The translations under genes and the position numbers were made by a program. Shown here one piece after another: positions 15,150 to 22,983 of a stretch of DNA of 28,423 nt (positions are counted from its first letter, which is position 1; the number at the start of each line of letters is the position of its first letter). The notes below the pieces were generated by a model. It saw nothing but the letters and a program-made list of their open reading frames with translations, had not been told where the DNA came from and made no database searches. Location: NCBI GenBank assembly GCA_964476375.1, contig CAYYZW010000031.1, positions 1 through 28,423 on the forward strand, written 5' to 3'. Source of the stretch: SAT2750 sp964476375. Lineage in GTDB: Bacteria; Planctomycetota; Planctomycetia; Pirellulales; Pirellulaceae.

Positions 15150-16736
15150 ATGGCACCGACCGATACGGACTCTGCATCCCCGGAAGACCGCAGCGTACAT
15201 GCGGCAGCCCGGCGTGAGAAGCTTGCCAAGATCCGCGAGATGGGTATCGACCCCTGGGGAAGCCGTTTTGATGATCGCCTGCTGATCAGGGATCTTCGGG
15301 AACGGGCGGACCAGGTCAAGTACCGGCTGGAAAGTGGCGAGGACATCGAGCTTCCCGAGCTGGATGACGATCCAGACGAAAGAATCAACCTTCGCCAGTG
15401 GCGAAGTGACCAGGGACCGGGCGAGGAGACCGGCCCGACGGTGCGGGCAGCCGGCCGAATCCAGCTGCAACGTGACAAGGGCAAGCTCCGCTTCGTGGAT
15501 ATCGAGGACTGGAGCGGCCGAATCCAGCTGTTCATCGGCCAACGACAGGTTGGTGATGATGCTTTTGAACTGGCAGGCCTGTTTGACCTGGGTGACATCA
15601 TCGGTGTCGAGGGGAGGCTGGGAAGAACCAATACCGGTGAGCTGACGATCTTCGCCGAGCAGCTGTACTTCCTTACCAAGTCACTCGAACCCCCCCCGGC
15701 CAAGCACCTGGGACTGGTCGACCCCGATCTGCGTCAGCGGATGCGATATGTCGACCTGGCTTATAACCCGGGAACCCGCGAACGATTCCTCCACCGCACC
15801 CGGATAGTCCAGTCGATAAGAAGTACGCTGGCGGTCCATGACTTCATCGAGATCGAGGGCCCCACGCTCCACACCATTGCCGGCGGTGCCGCGGCCAAGC
15901 CCTTCATCACCCACCACAACACGCTCGATATGCAGCTGACGATGCGGATCGCACTGGAACTGCACCTGAAGCGACTCCTGGTCGGTGGCATGGAACGGGT
16001 CTATGAACTGGGACGTGTCTACCGGAACGAGGGGATCAGCCCCCGGCACAACCCGGAATTCACGATGCTTGAAGTTTACCAGGCCTTTGGGAATTACGAG
16101 TCGATGATGGATCTCTCCGAGGCCATTATCGCCGATGCCATCCGGGCCATCGGGAAGGACAACAAGCTTCCCTGGGGCGAAGAAGAGATTGACTTCAGCA
16201 CCCCCTTCCCGCGGGCCCGTTACCACGATCTTTTCCAGCAGCATACCGGTGTGGATCCGGCAGATTCAGCGGCGGTTGCCACGCTGGCCGGTTCGCTGGG
16301 GATTGAAACCGGCACACGACATCCGGACGTGATCAAGAACGACGTCTTCGAGGAAAAGGTGGAGGACCAGCTGAAGGGTCCGGTCTTCGTGATCGACTAT
16401 CCTGCCAGCATCTGCCCATTGACCAAGCGGAAAGTGGAGAATCCCGAGATCGCGGAACGATTCGAGCTGTTCATCGAGGGTATGGAAATCGCCAATGCCT
16501 ACACGGAATTGAATGATCCTGACCTGCAGGAGGAACTTTTCCGAACCCAGCTAGAAGGGCTTTCCGAGGAGGACTCGATGGCCCGCATGGATCATGACTT
16601 CGTTCGCGCCCTGCAGCATGGCATGCCGCCGGCCGGGGGAATGGGAATTGGTATTGACCGGCTGGTGATGCTGCTCACAAACTCAACATCGATCCGGGAA
16701 ATAATCCTGTTTCCCCTGTTAAGACCGGAGACCTAA
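15150..16736 (+). CDS. lysS: Lysyl-tRNA synthetase, class II
   Basis: 528 residues from ATG 15150. The enzyme charges tRNA-Lys with lysine in the cytoplasm. Residues about 5-35 are a charged N-terminal helix, 95-185 the OB-fold anticodon-binding domain (R-F-V-D-I-E-D-W-S-G), and the rest the class II catalytic core. Motif 1 lies near E-I-E-G-P-T-L with G-G-A-A-A-K-P-F shortly after, motif 2 is at 289-312 (R-V-Y-R-N-E-G-I-S-P-R-H-N-P-E-F-T), and motif 3 is at 496-509 (G-G-M-G-I-G-I-D-R-L). The acidic segment at about 62-95, ahead of the OB fold, is longer than in E. coli LysS. In-frame TTG (15069) and ATG (15105) starts would add a hydrophobic, unconserved N-terminus and are less likely. The ABC permease gene follows after 33 bases and probably shares the transcript. 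Confidence 0.95.
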   Translation: MAPTDTDSASPEDRSVHAAARREKLAKIREMGIDPWGSRFDDRLLIRDLRERADQVKYRLESGEDIELPELDDDPDERINLRQWRSDQGPGEETGPTVRAAGRIQLQRDKGKLRFVDIEDWSGRIQLFIGQRQVGDDAFELAGLFDLGDIIGVEGRLGRTNTGELTIFAEQLYFLTKSLEPPPAKHLGLVDPDLRQRMRYVDLAYNPGTRERFLHRTRIVQSIRSTLAVHDFIEIEGPTLHTIAGGAAAKPFITHHNTLDMQLTMRIALELHLKRLLVGGMERVYELGRVYRNEGISPRHNPEFTMLEVYQAFGNYESMMDLSEAIIADAIRAIGKDNKLPWGEEEIDFSTPFPRARYHDLFQQHTGVDPADSAAVATLAGSLGIETGTRHPDVIKNDVFEEKVEDQLKGPVFVIDYPASICPLTKRKVENPEIAERFELFIEGMEIANAYTELNDPDLQEELFRTQLEGLSEEDSMARMDHDFVRALQHGMPPAGGMGIGIDRLVMLLTNSTSIREIILFPLLRPET

Positions 16737-16759
16737 GGGGATCCTCGTCACGTGCCAAT

Positions 16760-16763
16760 GGAG
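16760..16763 (+). promoter_or_regulatory. Shine-Dalgarno site selecting ATG 16770
   Basis: GGAG sits 6 bases before ATG 16770. The earlier in-frame GTG (16752) and ATG (16758) overlap or precede it and lack a site of their own. Confidence 0.55.
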
Positions 16764-16769
16764 TGGCCC

Positions 16770-18347
16770 ATGTACAAGTGGTTGTTGATTTCGCGATACC
16801 TGCGAACTCGTTATATCGCCCTGGCATCGATCATCAGCGTGATGCTGGGCGTGGCCACCCTGATCGTCGTCAACAGCGTGATGGCAGGATTCGGCCAGGA
16901 AATGCACAACCGCCTGCATGGCATCCTTTCGGACGTGGTCATCTCCAGCTATGACCTGAACGGCCTTCCTGATGCAGAAAAGCACAAGCAGGAGATTCGC
17001 GAACTGCTGGGCGATGACGTCCAGGGGATGACCGCCATCGTACAGGTGCCGGCAATGCTCAACTTCCAGTACGACGGCCAATGGCACACTTTCCAGGTCA
17101 ACCTGATCGGTATCGATGATGCATCCTACGCCCAGGTATCCGATTTCTCAGGCTACCTGCTCCATCCGGACAACCAGAAACAACTGGATTTTCTGCTGCG
17201 GGAGGACGGCTATGCGGTAGGACGAGAGAACTTCCCCGAATCAGGATGGAAACGTCGCCGCGCGAGGGCCGAGTACGAGAAAGTCCTCCGTGAACAACAG
17301 GTGCTCGAATCGAGCCTGCTTGAGCCAGGTGAGCCGTCTGCCAGCGAGGAACCCGTCCCCTCGATCCCCGATTTTGGGGAAGGAGGTGGCGACAGCATCC
17401 CGCCCCCGCCGTTTGCGGTCGGGGACAACCAGCCGGACCTGGATGGTGGTATCGAGTTTGACCCGGCGGTCGAACAGCACACCGGAATCGTGCTGGGCAT
17501 TTCGATCTGCAGTATTCGAAGTCGGGACGCGGACGGGGAAGTCCGGGATTATTTCCTCTGCGCCCCGGGCGATGATGTCCAGGTTACTTTCCCCAACTCG
17601 GGACGTCCTCCACGGGCTGTCAGCGACAGTTTCACCGTGGTCGACCTCTACGAGAGCAAGATGAGCGAGTACGACTCCAGCTTCGCTTTTGTCCCGCTCA
17701 GTCGCCTGCAGTCCTTGCGCGGGATGATCGATCAGCAGCGAGGCGTCGCCCATGTCTCGGCAATCCAGATCAAGCTTCGCGAGGGGGCCGATCTGAATCG
17801 TGCCCGTGACCGCCTGCAGGCACGTTTTCCCGCCATGCAATATGGTTACCGGATTGAAACCTGGAAAGACATGCAGGGCCCATTACTTTCCGCAGTGCAA
17901 CTGGAAACGACCATCCTCAACATTCTCCTTTTCCTGATCATCGCCGTGGCAGGATTCGGCATCCTGGCAACCTTTTTCATGATCGTGGTGGAAAAGACCC
18001 GTGATATCGGTATCCTCAAGTCTCTCGGTGCCCCCAGCCGTGGAGTGATGAGTATTTTCGTGGGTTACGGCCTGGCCCTGGGGATCGTGGGGGCGGGTAT
18101 TGGCACCGTGCTGGGACTCCTGTTCGTCGAGAACATAAACCATATCGCCGACGGAATAGGCTGGCTGACTGGTCGTGAGCACTTTGCTCCGGCGGTCTTC
18201 TATTTCCAGGAAATCCCGGTCATCATCAGCCCGCTGGCTGTCCTGTTGGTCGCTGCCGGATCGGTCCTGATCGCCGTCGCGGCCAGCCTGCTGCCGGCTC
18301 GCAAAGCTGCTCGCCTGCACCCGGTGGAGGCCCTGCGTTATGAGTAG
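16770..18347 (+). CDS. ABC transporter permease, LolC/LolE-MacB (FtsX) type
   Basis: 525 residues from ATG 16770. Four transmembrane helices are seen at about 17-40, 379-404, 430-452 and 486-510, with a large periplasmic domain between the first two; this is the LolCE/MacB topology. The cytoplasmic coupling segment E-K-T-R-D-I-G-I-L-K-S-L-G-A (408-421) and the closing L-P-A-R-K-A-A-R-L-H-P-V-E-A-L-R-Y-E are diagnostic of FtsX permeases. Residues about 165-228 are a charged, Pro/Gly/Glu-rich insert in the periplasmic domain (P-P-P-P at 211-214) that E. coli LolC and LolE do not have. The likely job is extraction of lipoproteins from the inner membrane, or mechanotransmission as in MacB. Only one permease is present, so a homodimer is inferred. 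The stop overlaps the ATPase start by 8 bases, which implies translational coupling. Confidence 0.88.
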   Translation: MYKWLLISRYLRTRYIALASIISVMLGVATLIVVNSVMAGFGQEMHNRLHGILSDVVISSYDLNGLPDAEKHKQEIRELLGDDVQGMTAIVQVPAMLNFQYDGQWHTFQVNLIGIDDASYAQVSDFSGYLLHPDNQKQLDFLLREDGYAVGRENFPESGWKRRRARAEYEKVLREQQVLESSLLEPGEPSASEEPVPSIPDFGEGGGDSIPPPPFAVGDNQPDLDGGIEFDPAVEQHTGIVLGISICSIRSRDADGEVRDYFLCAPGDDVQVTFPNSGRPPRAVSDSFTVVDLYESKMSEYDSSFAFVPLSRLQSLRGMIDQQRGVAHVSAIQIKLREGADLNRARDRLQARFPAMQYGYRIETWKDMQGPLLSAVQLETTILNILLFLIIAVAGFGILATFFMIVVEKTRDIGILKSLGAPSRGVMSIFVGYGLALGIVGAGIGTVLGLLFVENINHIADGIGWLTGREHFAPAVFYFQEIPVIISPLAVLLVAAGSVLIAVAASLLPARKAARLHPVEALRYE

Positions 18348-19125
18348 CCTGCGTACCGACCGTGGTGCCTCGTCCCTGGTCACCCCCGGCCCCCACCAGA
18401 AAAACAAGCCGGTCCTGGAGAGGCCGGAGAACACCGTCCTGCTCTCCTCGGTCGGGCTGGAAAAAACCTACCACAAGGCAAAGGTCGCCATCCCGGTACT
18501 GCGTGGTGCTGATTTTGAAGTCCACGAGGGAGAGTTCCTCTCGATTGTCGGACAGAGTGGATCGGGCAAGAGCACGTTGTTGCACCTGCTGGCAACACTC
18601 GACCAGCCCGACGCCGGGGAAATCTATTTTGAAGGAAACCGGATCGACTGCCTCCCGGCGGCTTCACGTGATATCCTGCGGAACCGCTATTTCGGGATGA
18701 TCTTCCAGTTCTATCACCTGCTTCCGGAACTGACCACGCTGGAAAACGTGCTGATGCCAACCATGATCCAGCGTGGCCTTTTCAAGTACTGGTTCAGCAA
18801 GTCCCGTCACCGCAAGCGAGCCAGGCAACTGCTGGACATGGTCGGTCTGTCCCATCGCCTGAAACACCGGCCCAGGGAACTCTCCGGCGGTGAGATGCAA
18901 CGGGCCGCTATCGCCCGTTCGCTGATGTCCGAGCCCCAGATCCTGCTTGCTGATGAACCAACCGGGAATCTCGACCAGGAGGCGGGCCAGGAGATCATGG
19001 CGATTCTGCGAACCTTGAACCAGCAACGCAACCTCACTATAGTCATGGTTACCCATGATCAACAAATCGCCAGGCAAACCGACAGGACTGTTTGCCTGGT
19101 CGAGGGACGTGTCGAGGGCAGTTGA
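18340..19125 (+). CDS. lolD: ABC transporter ATP-binding protein, LolD/MacB family
   Basis: 261 residues. Walker A is G-Q-S-G-S-G-K-S-T (71-79), the Q-loop is Q123 (I-F-Q-F-Y-H-L-L-P-E-L), the ABC signature is L-S-G-G-E (181-185), Walker B is I-L-L-A-D-E (201-206) followed by P-T-G-N-L-D, and the switch His is H239 (V-T-H-D). The sequence around the Q-loop and the D-loop is typical of the LolD/MacB/FtsE branch. The first 32 residues are a polar extension without a counterpart in E. coli LolD. A 9- to 12-residue insert (G-L-F-K-Y-W-F-S-K-S) after the Q-loop region is also unusual. The ATG lies inside the last codons of the permease gene, so both are made together. Substrate assignment to lipoproteins rests on family resemblance; a MacB-like export function is the main alternative. 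Confidence 0.9.
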   Translation: MSSLRTDRGASSLVTPGPHQKNKPVLERPENTVLLSSVGLEKTYHKAKVAIPVLRGADFEVHEGEFLSIVGQSGSGKSTLLHLLATLDQPDAGEIYFEGNRIDCLPAASRDILRNRYFGMIFQFYHLLPELTTLENVLMPTMIQRGLFKYWFSKSRHRKRARQLLDMVGLSHRLKHRPRELSGGEMQRAAIARSLMSEPQILLADEPTGNLDQEAGQEIMAILRTLNQQRNLTIVMVTHDQQIARQTDRTVCLVEGRVEGS

Positions 19126-19169
19126 CCATCATTCTCCCTCCTGGTCGGAAATAGCTGGTTGAGTTTCTG

Positions 19170-20036
19170 ATGCCCCTGAAAGTCCATATCAACGGTGAGC
19201 TGGTCGACAAGGAAGACGCCCGGATCAGCGTTTTTGACCACGGCCTGCTCTATGGCGACGGTGTTTTCGAGGGCATGCGCAGTTATTCCGGCAACGTCTT
19301 CCGGCTCGATGAACACCTCGACAGGCTCTGGCAATCAGCGGCGGCAATCCAGCTGGAAATCCCGGGCAGCAAGGAGCAGATGGCGGCAGCGGTGATCGAG
19401 ACCCTGCAGGCCAACCGTATCGAGGATGGCTATATTCGCCTGGTGGTAACACGGGGTGAGGGAACGCTGGGGCTGGATCCCAACCGCTGCAACACGCCCC
19501 AGGTGATTATTATCACTGATTTCATCACCCTCTACCCGGAAGAATTCTACCGGGACGGGATGGAGATCGTGACTGCCAAGACCATTCGCAACCATCCACA
19601 GGCGCTGGATCCACGGATCAAGTCACTCAATTACCTGAACAATATCCTGGCAAAAATCGAGGGCCTGGAAGCTGGTTGTGTGGAGGCCCTGATGCTGAAC
19701 CACCACGGAGATGTTGCCGAATGTACGGGTGACAACATCTTCATTGTCCGTGACCAGCAACTGCTTACGCCACCCCGCGAGGCCGGTGTCCTGCATGGCA
19801 TCACCCGGGCCACCGTGATGGAACTTGCACGGGATGATGGAATTTCAGTGGTCGAGGAGACGATGACCCTGGAGCATCTCTTTGCAGCCGATGAGTGCTT
19901 TCTGACCGGAAGTGCTGCCGAAGTGGTGCCGGTGATCAAGGTCGATGGAAACGTCATCGGGGATGGCATGCCGGGGCCGATCACCATGCGATTAACCGGC
20001 CTTTTCCAGCAGGCCGTGCAGCAAGAGCCCTCCTAG
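19170..20036 (+). CDS. ilvE: Branched-chain amino acid aminotransferase (class IV, PLP-dependent)
   Basis: 288 residues, the usual length of fold-type IV aminotransferases. The PLP-binding Lys is K151 in D-P-R-I-K-S-L-N-Y-L-N-N. Other family marks are F-D-H-G-L-L-Y-G-D-G-V-F-E-G-M-R at 22-37 and A-E-C-T-G-D-N-I-F-I near 190, followed by P-P-R-E-A-G-V-L-H-G-I-T-R. It would transfer the amino group between Leu/Ile/Val and 2-oxoglutarate in the last step of branched-chain amino acid synthesis. A D-amino acid transaminase or aminodeoxychorismate lyase is less likely, because the Y-x-x-N-I-L-A-K context and the G-V-F-E-G-M-R motif point to the IlvE branch. The gene starts 44 bases after the ABC ATPase gene and may be a distal member of that operon. 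No strong Shine-Dalgarno site is seen before the ATG. Confidence 0.88.
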   Translation: MPLKVHINGELVDKEDARISVFDHGLLYGDGVFEGMRSYSGNVFRLDEHLDRLWQSAAAIQLEIPGSKEQMAAAVIETLQANRIEDGYIRLVVTRGEGTLGLDPNRCNTPQVIIITDFITLYPEEFYRDGMEIVTAKTIRNHPQALDPRIKSLNYLNNILAKIEGLEAGCVEALMLNHHGDVAECTGDNIFIVRDQQLLTPPREAGVLHGITRATVMELARDDGISVVEETMTLEHLFAADECFLTGSAAEVVPVIKVDGNVIGDGMPGPITMRLTGLFQQAVQQEPS

Positions 20037-20345
20037 GAAAGTCGATGCTGGGGCCGACACGTCCCTTACCCGACACCGCTTCCCGGAATCTCCCCTGGGA
20101 CTGCCAGAGGCAATGGACATGCCCCTGATAACCGTTACACACGTCGTTTTTGAACCAGAAAAACACTTCACTTGCAAGACATTCTCATCGTAACGGTCGC
20201 ACCGGATTCGATTGCCGGTTTTCTTTTTTCCGCGGCAATTAACCATCACTTATGCCTTGCCAGCAGGGGGATTGTTATTAGATTTGAAGCTGTGGCAGGA
20301 AGCTGCACGGTAGTCTATTGATTGGTTTTTTCCCCGGCAAACATC
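20037..20345. other. Intergenic region upstream of the hypothetical gene, with weak inverted repeats
   Basis: This 309-base gap contains no credible gene on either strand. ACCGTTAC (20131-20138) is the inverse of GTAACGGT (20190-20197), 51 bases apart. ATTGCCG (20211-20217) is the inverse of CGGCAAT (20233-20239), enclosing a 15-base T-rich loop. Neither is a classical terminator. The right half is AT-richer and carries a weak promoter match. Confidence 0.5.
20257..20284 (+). promoter_or_regulatory. Possible promoter of the hypothetical gene
   Basis: TTGCCA (20257-20262, 5 of 6) and TAGATT (20279-20284, 4 of 6) are 16 bases apart and lie about 60 bases before the ATG at 20346. The match is modest. 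Confidence 0.3.
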
Positions 20346-20933
20346 ATGAGTTGGCCTGACGCAGCATCCCCCGGCCCCCCATCCAGTGACGTCGACCAGC
20401 TGATGCTCAATGCCCGGCTGCGAGATGACCTGGAGCCCTACTGGGATGAAGCAATCCACCTGGTCGACACGCACCGCATGTCGACGAACCAGGAAAACCA
20501 GTACCTTGCCTCCATGCTGGACTGGGAACGGGCCCCGGTATTACCGATCAGCCGCTGGTTTGAGCCGGAACTCACACTTCCCCACCCGGACCGGATTCCA
20601 AGGGAAGAACTTGGCACACGACTGACCGAGACACTGGAGCGTCTTTTCCAGCAGCATGTCACGCTGGAGATGACCGACCACCTTTCAGACCGGGAGCTCT
20701 ACTGTATTCTGCTAAGGGATATCCTCCCCTCGGAAGAAAAGAAACTACCAACCGCCGCCCACCCTCTCAGCTGGCACTGCCTGGACATGGAAGATGACCC
20801 GGAGACATGGCTGCGTTACTACGCCAGCCAGGAACAGCGCGCCGCCTGGCAACGGGACACGGGTTTCCCCCTTCCATCGGTGAAACCGCTACCTCATGCC
20901 CGCAGCTTGCCCCAGCATCGCAGCAGGAGTTAG
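20346..20933 (+). CDS. Conserved-looking hypothetical protein, acidic, no recognised domain
   Basis: 195 residues from ATG 20346. I do not recognise the family. It is acidic and aromatic-rich, with no signal peptide or membrane helix, so it is probably cytoplasmic. Segments that look constrained are D-D-L-E-P-Y-W-D-E-A-I (residues 29-39), L-D-W-E-R-A-P-V-L-P-I-S-R-W-F-E (about 60-75), the predicted helical stretch L-T-E-T-L-E-R-L-F, and D-D-P-E-T-W-L-R-Y-Y-A-S near 150. The C-terminal tail is rich in Pro, Arg and Ser. A TTG at 20322 would add eight residues but lies in a T-rich leader. Codon use and composition match the neighbours, so this is a real gene. It stands alone, ending 30 bases from the convergent isomerase-like gene, and neither neighbour explains its role. 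Confidence 0.75.
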   Translation: MSWPDAASPGPPSSDVDQLMLNARLRDDLEPYWDEAIHLVDTHRMSTNQENQYLASMLDWERAPVLPISRWFEPELTLPHPDRIPREELGTRLTETLERLFQQHVTLEMTDHLSDRELYCILLRDILPSEEKKLPTAAHPLSWHCLDMEDDPETWLRYYASQEQRAAWQRDTGFPLPSVKPLPHARSLPQHRSRS

Positions 20934-20963
20934 CCAGCGCCGAACCTGACCGGGAGGCATGGC

Positions 20964-21923
20964 TCAACCGGATTTCGGATGCCTTCCAGGGCGACGTCTT
21001 TCCCTGACGATCGTTTTCTGGATTTCGCTGCGGATCTCGTAAAACTGTCGTACCTGGCCGGCCAGTGCGGCGACCGGATCGGCCGGTTGACTACTGGCTT
21101 CAAGCATCACCCAGCCGCTGTAGTCGGAGCGGACCAGCAGGTCCATCAACTGGTGATAGGGGTAATTATCGCTTTCCAGCTCACGGACGTGCAGAGTCGC
21201 TCCGAAACGATCCTTGACCAGGTTGAAGTTATACTCCAATCCAAGCTCCTCAAGATCCTGGGCATTGCTGTTCCAGCAGACTGCAACGTTCGGATTGTCG
21301 GCAACATCCATAATGGCCCTGATGGTAGGAAGCTGGGCGCACTGCCCATGGACTTCCAGGCGTACCTGCTGCCCCCACCCTGCGGCAAAGGAACCCAGTT
21401 CGTTCAGCGCACGACCAATCTGTTCGATCGTCTTTTCTCTCGGCACGTCATCATAAAAGCGATCTGGCTTGACCTTGACTCCCGAGCCTCCCACGTCATG
21501 GCTCAGGACCACAAACTCCTTGCTGCGCTCGATGGCCTGGGTCACCACAGCAGGATCCGGATTGTCAAATCGCTCGTTACTTCCAATTCCCACCAGCACC
21601 ACGGGGGAATCGGCAAAGCGTTTGGAAACCTCCCGCCTCTGGTCCTTGTTGAGCGTCGTCTCCACCCCGTGGGCATGGGTCGTTCGCAATTCCACTCCCA
21701 GGCAGATGGACCGCGTACAGTTCTCGATCAACGTCGGCAGATCCCAGTCCTTGCCCCACTGGTAGGTGACCAGCCCGTACCGCATGTTTTCCCCGGGTAA
21801 CGGGGAATGCTTGCGCCCCTGCCGGCGCGACTGCCCCAGGCTGCTTCCAGCACAAGCAAGCATTCCGGCGGTGGCAGCAAGCATCTCACGGCGGTGAAGA
21901 TTATCGATCATTCCGGATCCCAT
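20964..21923 (-). CDS. Tat-exported sugar phosphate isomerase/epimerase-like protein
   Basis: 319 residues from the ATG at 21923; an ATG at 21911 is an alternative and lacks only four residues. The N-terminus carries a twin-arginine leader, N-L-H-R-R-E-M-L-A-A-T-A-G-M-L-A-C, followed by S-S-L-G-Q. The body is an AP endonuclease 2/xylose isomerase-like TIM barrel: L-G-V-E-L-R-T-T-H-A-H-G-V, the metal-type Glu in V-R-L-E-V-H-G-Q, N-V-A-V-C-W-N-S-N near residue 240, and the closing G-W-V-M-L-E-A-S. Members isomerise or epimerise sugars or inositols, and many in planctomycetes are exported, but the substrate cannot be assigned. A longer reading from 22049 would place 42 atypical residues before the leader and run over the divergent gene's start, so it was not chosen. 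The divergent methyltransferase gene begins 117 bases away. Confidence 0.82.
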   Translation of the reverse strand: MGSGMIDNLHRREMLAATAGMLACAGSSLGQSRRQGRKHSPLPGENMRYGLVTYQWGKDWDLPTLIENCTRSICLGVELRTTHAHGVETTLNKDQRREVSKRFADSPVVLVGIGSNERFDNPDPAVVTQAIERSKEFVVLSHDVGGSGVKVKPDRFYDDVPREKTIEQIGRALNELGSFAAGWGQQVRLEVHGQCAQLPTIRAIMDVADNPNVAVCWNSNAQDLEELGLEYNFNLVKDRFGATLHVRELESDNYPYHQLMDLLVRSDYSGWVMLEASSQPADPVAALAGQVRQFYEIRSEIQKTIVRERRRPGRHPKSG

Positions 21924-22027
21924 TGTGTTAATATTGTGATTGGAGAGACTGTCGTTAGAGTGTAACGTCAGCAAAACGGCCCGGCCAGCATTTATCTGCC
22001 AGGTCGTTGACCGGTACTTTTTTGTAT

Positions 22028-22031
22028 AAGG
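22028..22031 (+). promoter_or_regulatory. Ribosome binding site of the exported methyltransferase gene
   Basis: AAGG, within ATAAGGAC, ends 9 bases before ATG 22041 and supports that start. Confidence 0.45.
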
Positions 22032-22040
22032 ACACCAGGC

Positions 22041-22748
22041 ATGCCCCACCGGACCATCCTCGGACAGCTTGCGTTGGGACTGGGTACCCTCACCCTTCTG
22101 CTTCCCGGCAGTACGGTCATGGGACAGGAATCAAGCCTCCCACCAGGCCTGGAAATCTACATGGGAAGGCCTATTGCCCAGACAATGCATTTCACCGGTG
22201 CCCCCTGGTTGATCCGGAACACACGTGAACGCGAGGAACGCTGCTCCCTGATGCTTGCCAACCTGGGAATCAAACCTGGCATGACGGTCTGTGACATGGG
22301 ATGTGGAAACGGTTTTCACACGCTCAAGATGGCCAAGATGACAGGCCCGAAAGGGACGGTGATGGCGGTCGATGTCCAGCCCGAAATGCTCAAGTTACTT
22401 CGAGACCGGACTGAAAAAGAGGGGCTGGAGAATATCACACCGATCCTTGGTTCCTTCCACAATCCCAGGCTGCCTCCCAACTCGATCGACCTGATCCTGC
22501 TGGTGGACGTTTACCACGAGTTTTCCCACCCGGTAACGATGCTCAAGGCAATGCGTGAAAGCCTGAGGCCGGAAGGAGTGATCGTGCTGGTGGAATTCCG
22601 CGCCGAGGATCCCAAGGTGCCGATCAAGCCACTGCACAAGATGAGCAAGGAACAGATCCTCAAGGAACTTCCTGCCAACGGCTTCAAGCTGGTCAAGGAT
22701 TACGACAAGCTTCCCTGGCAGCACATGATGTTTTTTGGCAGGAAATAA
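22041..22748 (+). CDS. Class I SAM-dependent methyltransferase with signal peptide
   Basis: 235 residues. Residues 1-28 look like a cleavable Sec signal: a basic start (P-H-R-T), the hydrophobic core L-A-L-G-L-G-T-L-T-L-L-L-P, and a likely cleavage near V-M-G-Q. The remainder is an apparently intact Rossmann methyltransferase: motif I V-C-D-M-G-C-G-N-G at 83-91, the acidic ribose-binding residue D111 (M-A-V-D-V-Q), motif IV-like L-I-L-L-V-D-V-Y-H-E-F, and the late R-P-E-G-V-I-V-L-V-E strand. The pre-domain stretch Y-M-G-R-P-I-A-Q-T-M-H-F near 40-51 is typical of a planctomycete subfamily. Why an enzyme using cytosolic SAM should be exported is unclear; it may stay membrane-tethered by an uncleaved signal, or act as a binding fold. 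It is divergent from the Tat-exported isomerase-like gene. Confidence 0.85.
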   Translation: MPHRTILGQLALGLGTLTLLLPGSTVMGQESSLPPGLEIYMGRPIAQTMHFTGAPWLIRNTREREERCSLMLANLGIKPGMTVCDMGCGNGFHTLKMAKMTGPKGTVMAVDVQPEMLKLLRDRTEKEGLENITPILGSFHNPRLPPNSIDLILLVDVYHEFSHPVTMLKAMRESLRPEGVIVLVEFRAEDPKVPIKPLHKMSKEQILKELPANGFKLVKDYDKLPWQHMMFFGRK

Positions 22749-22778
22749 CCCCGTGACATGCTCTCTATCGCCGGACCA

Positions 22779-22808
22779 TTGGCGGGTAGAAAAAAAATTC
22801 TCTATAAT
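22779..22808 (+). promoter_or_regulatory. Probable promoter of the SulP transporter gene
   Basis: TTGGCG (22779-22784, 4 of 6) and an exact TATAAT (22803-22808) are 18 bases apart. A second possible pair is TTGAAT (22828-22833) and TAGATT (22850-22855), 16 bases apart. Either would give a leader of more than 220 bases before ATG 23085. Confidence 0.4.
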
Positions 22809-22818
22809 TTTTTTTTTT
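22790..22818. terminator. A/T-only inverted repeat, possible bidirectional terminator or UP-like element
   Basis: AAAAAAAATT (22790-22799) pairs exactly with AATTTTTTTT (22806-22815) around a 6-base loop CTCTAT, and the T-run continues to 22818. It lies 41 bases after the methyltransferase stop. The stem has no G-C pair, so it would be a weak hairpin, but the T11 tract is the longest in the window. It overlaps the TATAAT box, so it could equally be promoter DNA. Confidence 0.3.
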
Positions 22819-22983
22819 GAAATGGTGTTGAATCAATAACCATTTTTGCTAGATTACCAAGCCACTAAAGATAAAAACTACTTTCGCTGGTCCATGTCTT
22901 TCCCTGCCGTGGACAGATTGGTTGGTGACGTTTCGGGACCGGATAAATACCGCAACGACATTCCGAATCCGTACCGGCGAGGT

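Noticed and set aside
20211..20239. Inverted repeat ATTGCCG/CGGCAAT as an ilvE terminator
   Set aside because: The T-rich tract is in the loop and not after the stem, and it lies 175 bases past the stop, so a classical terminator is unlikely.
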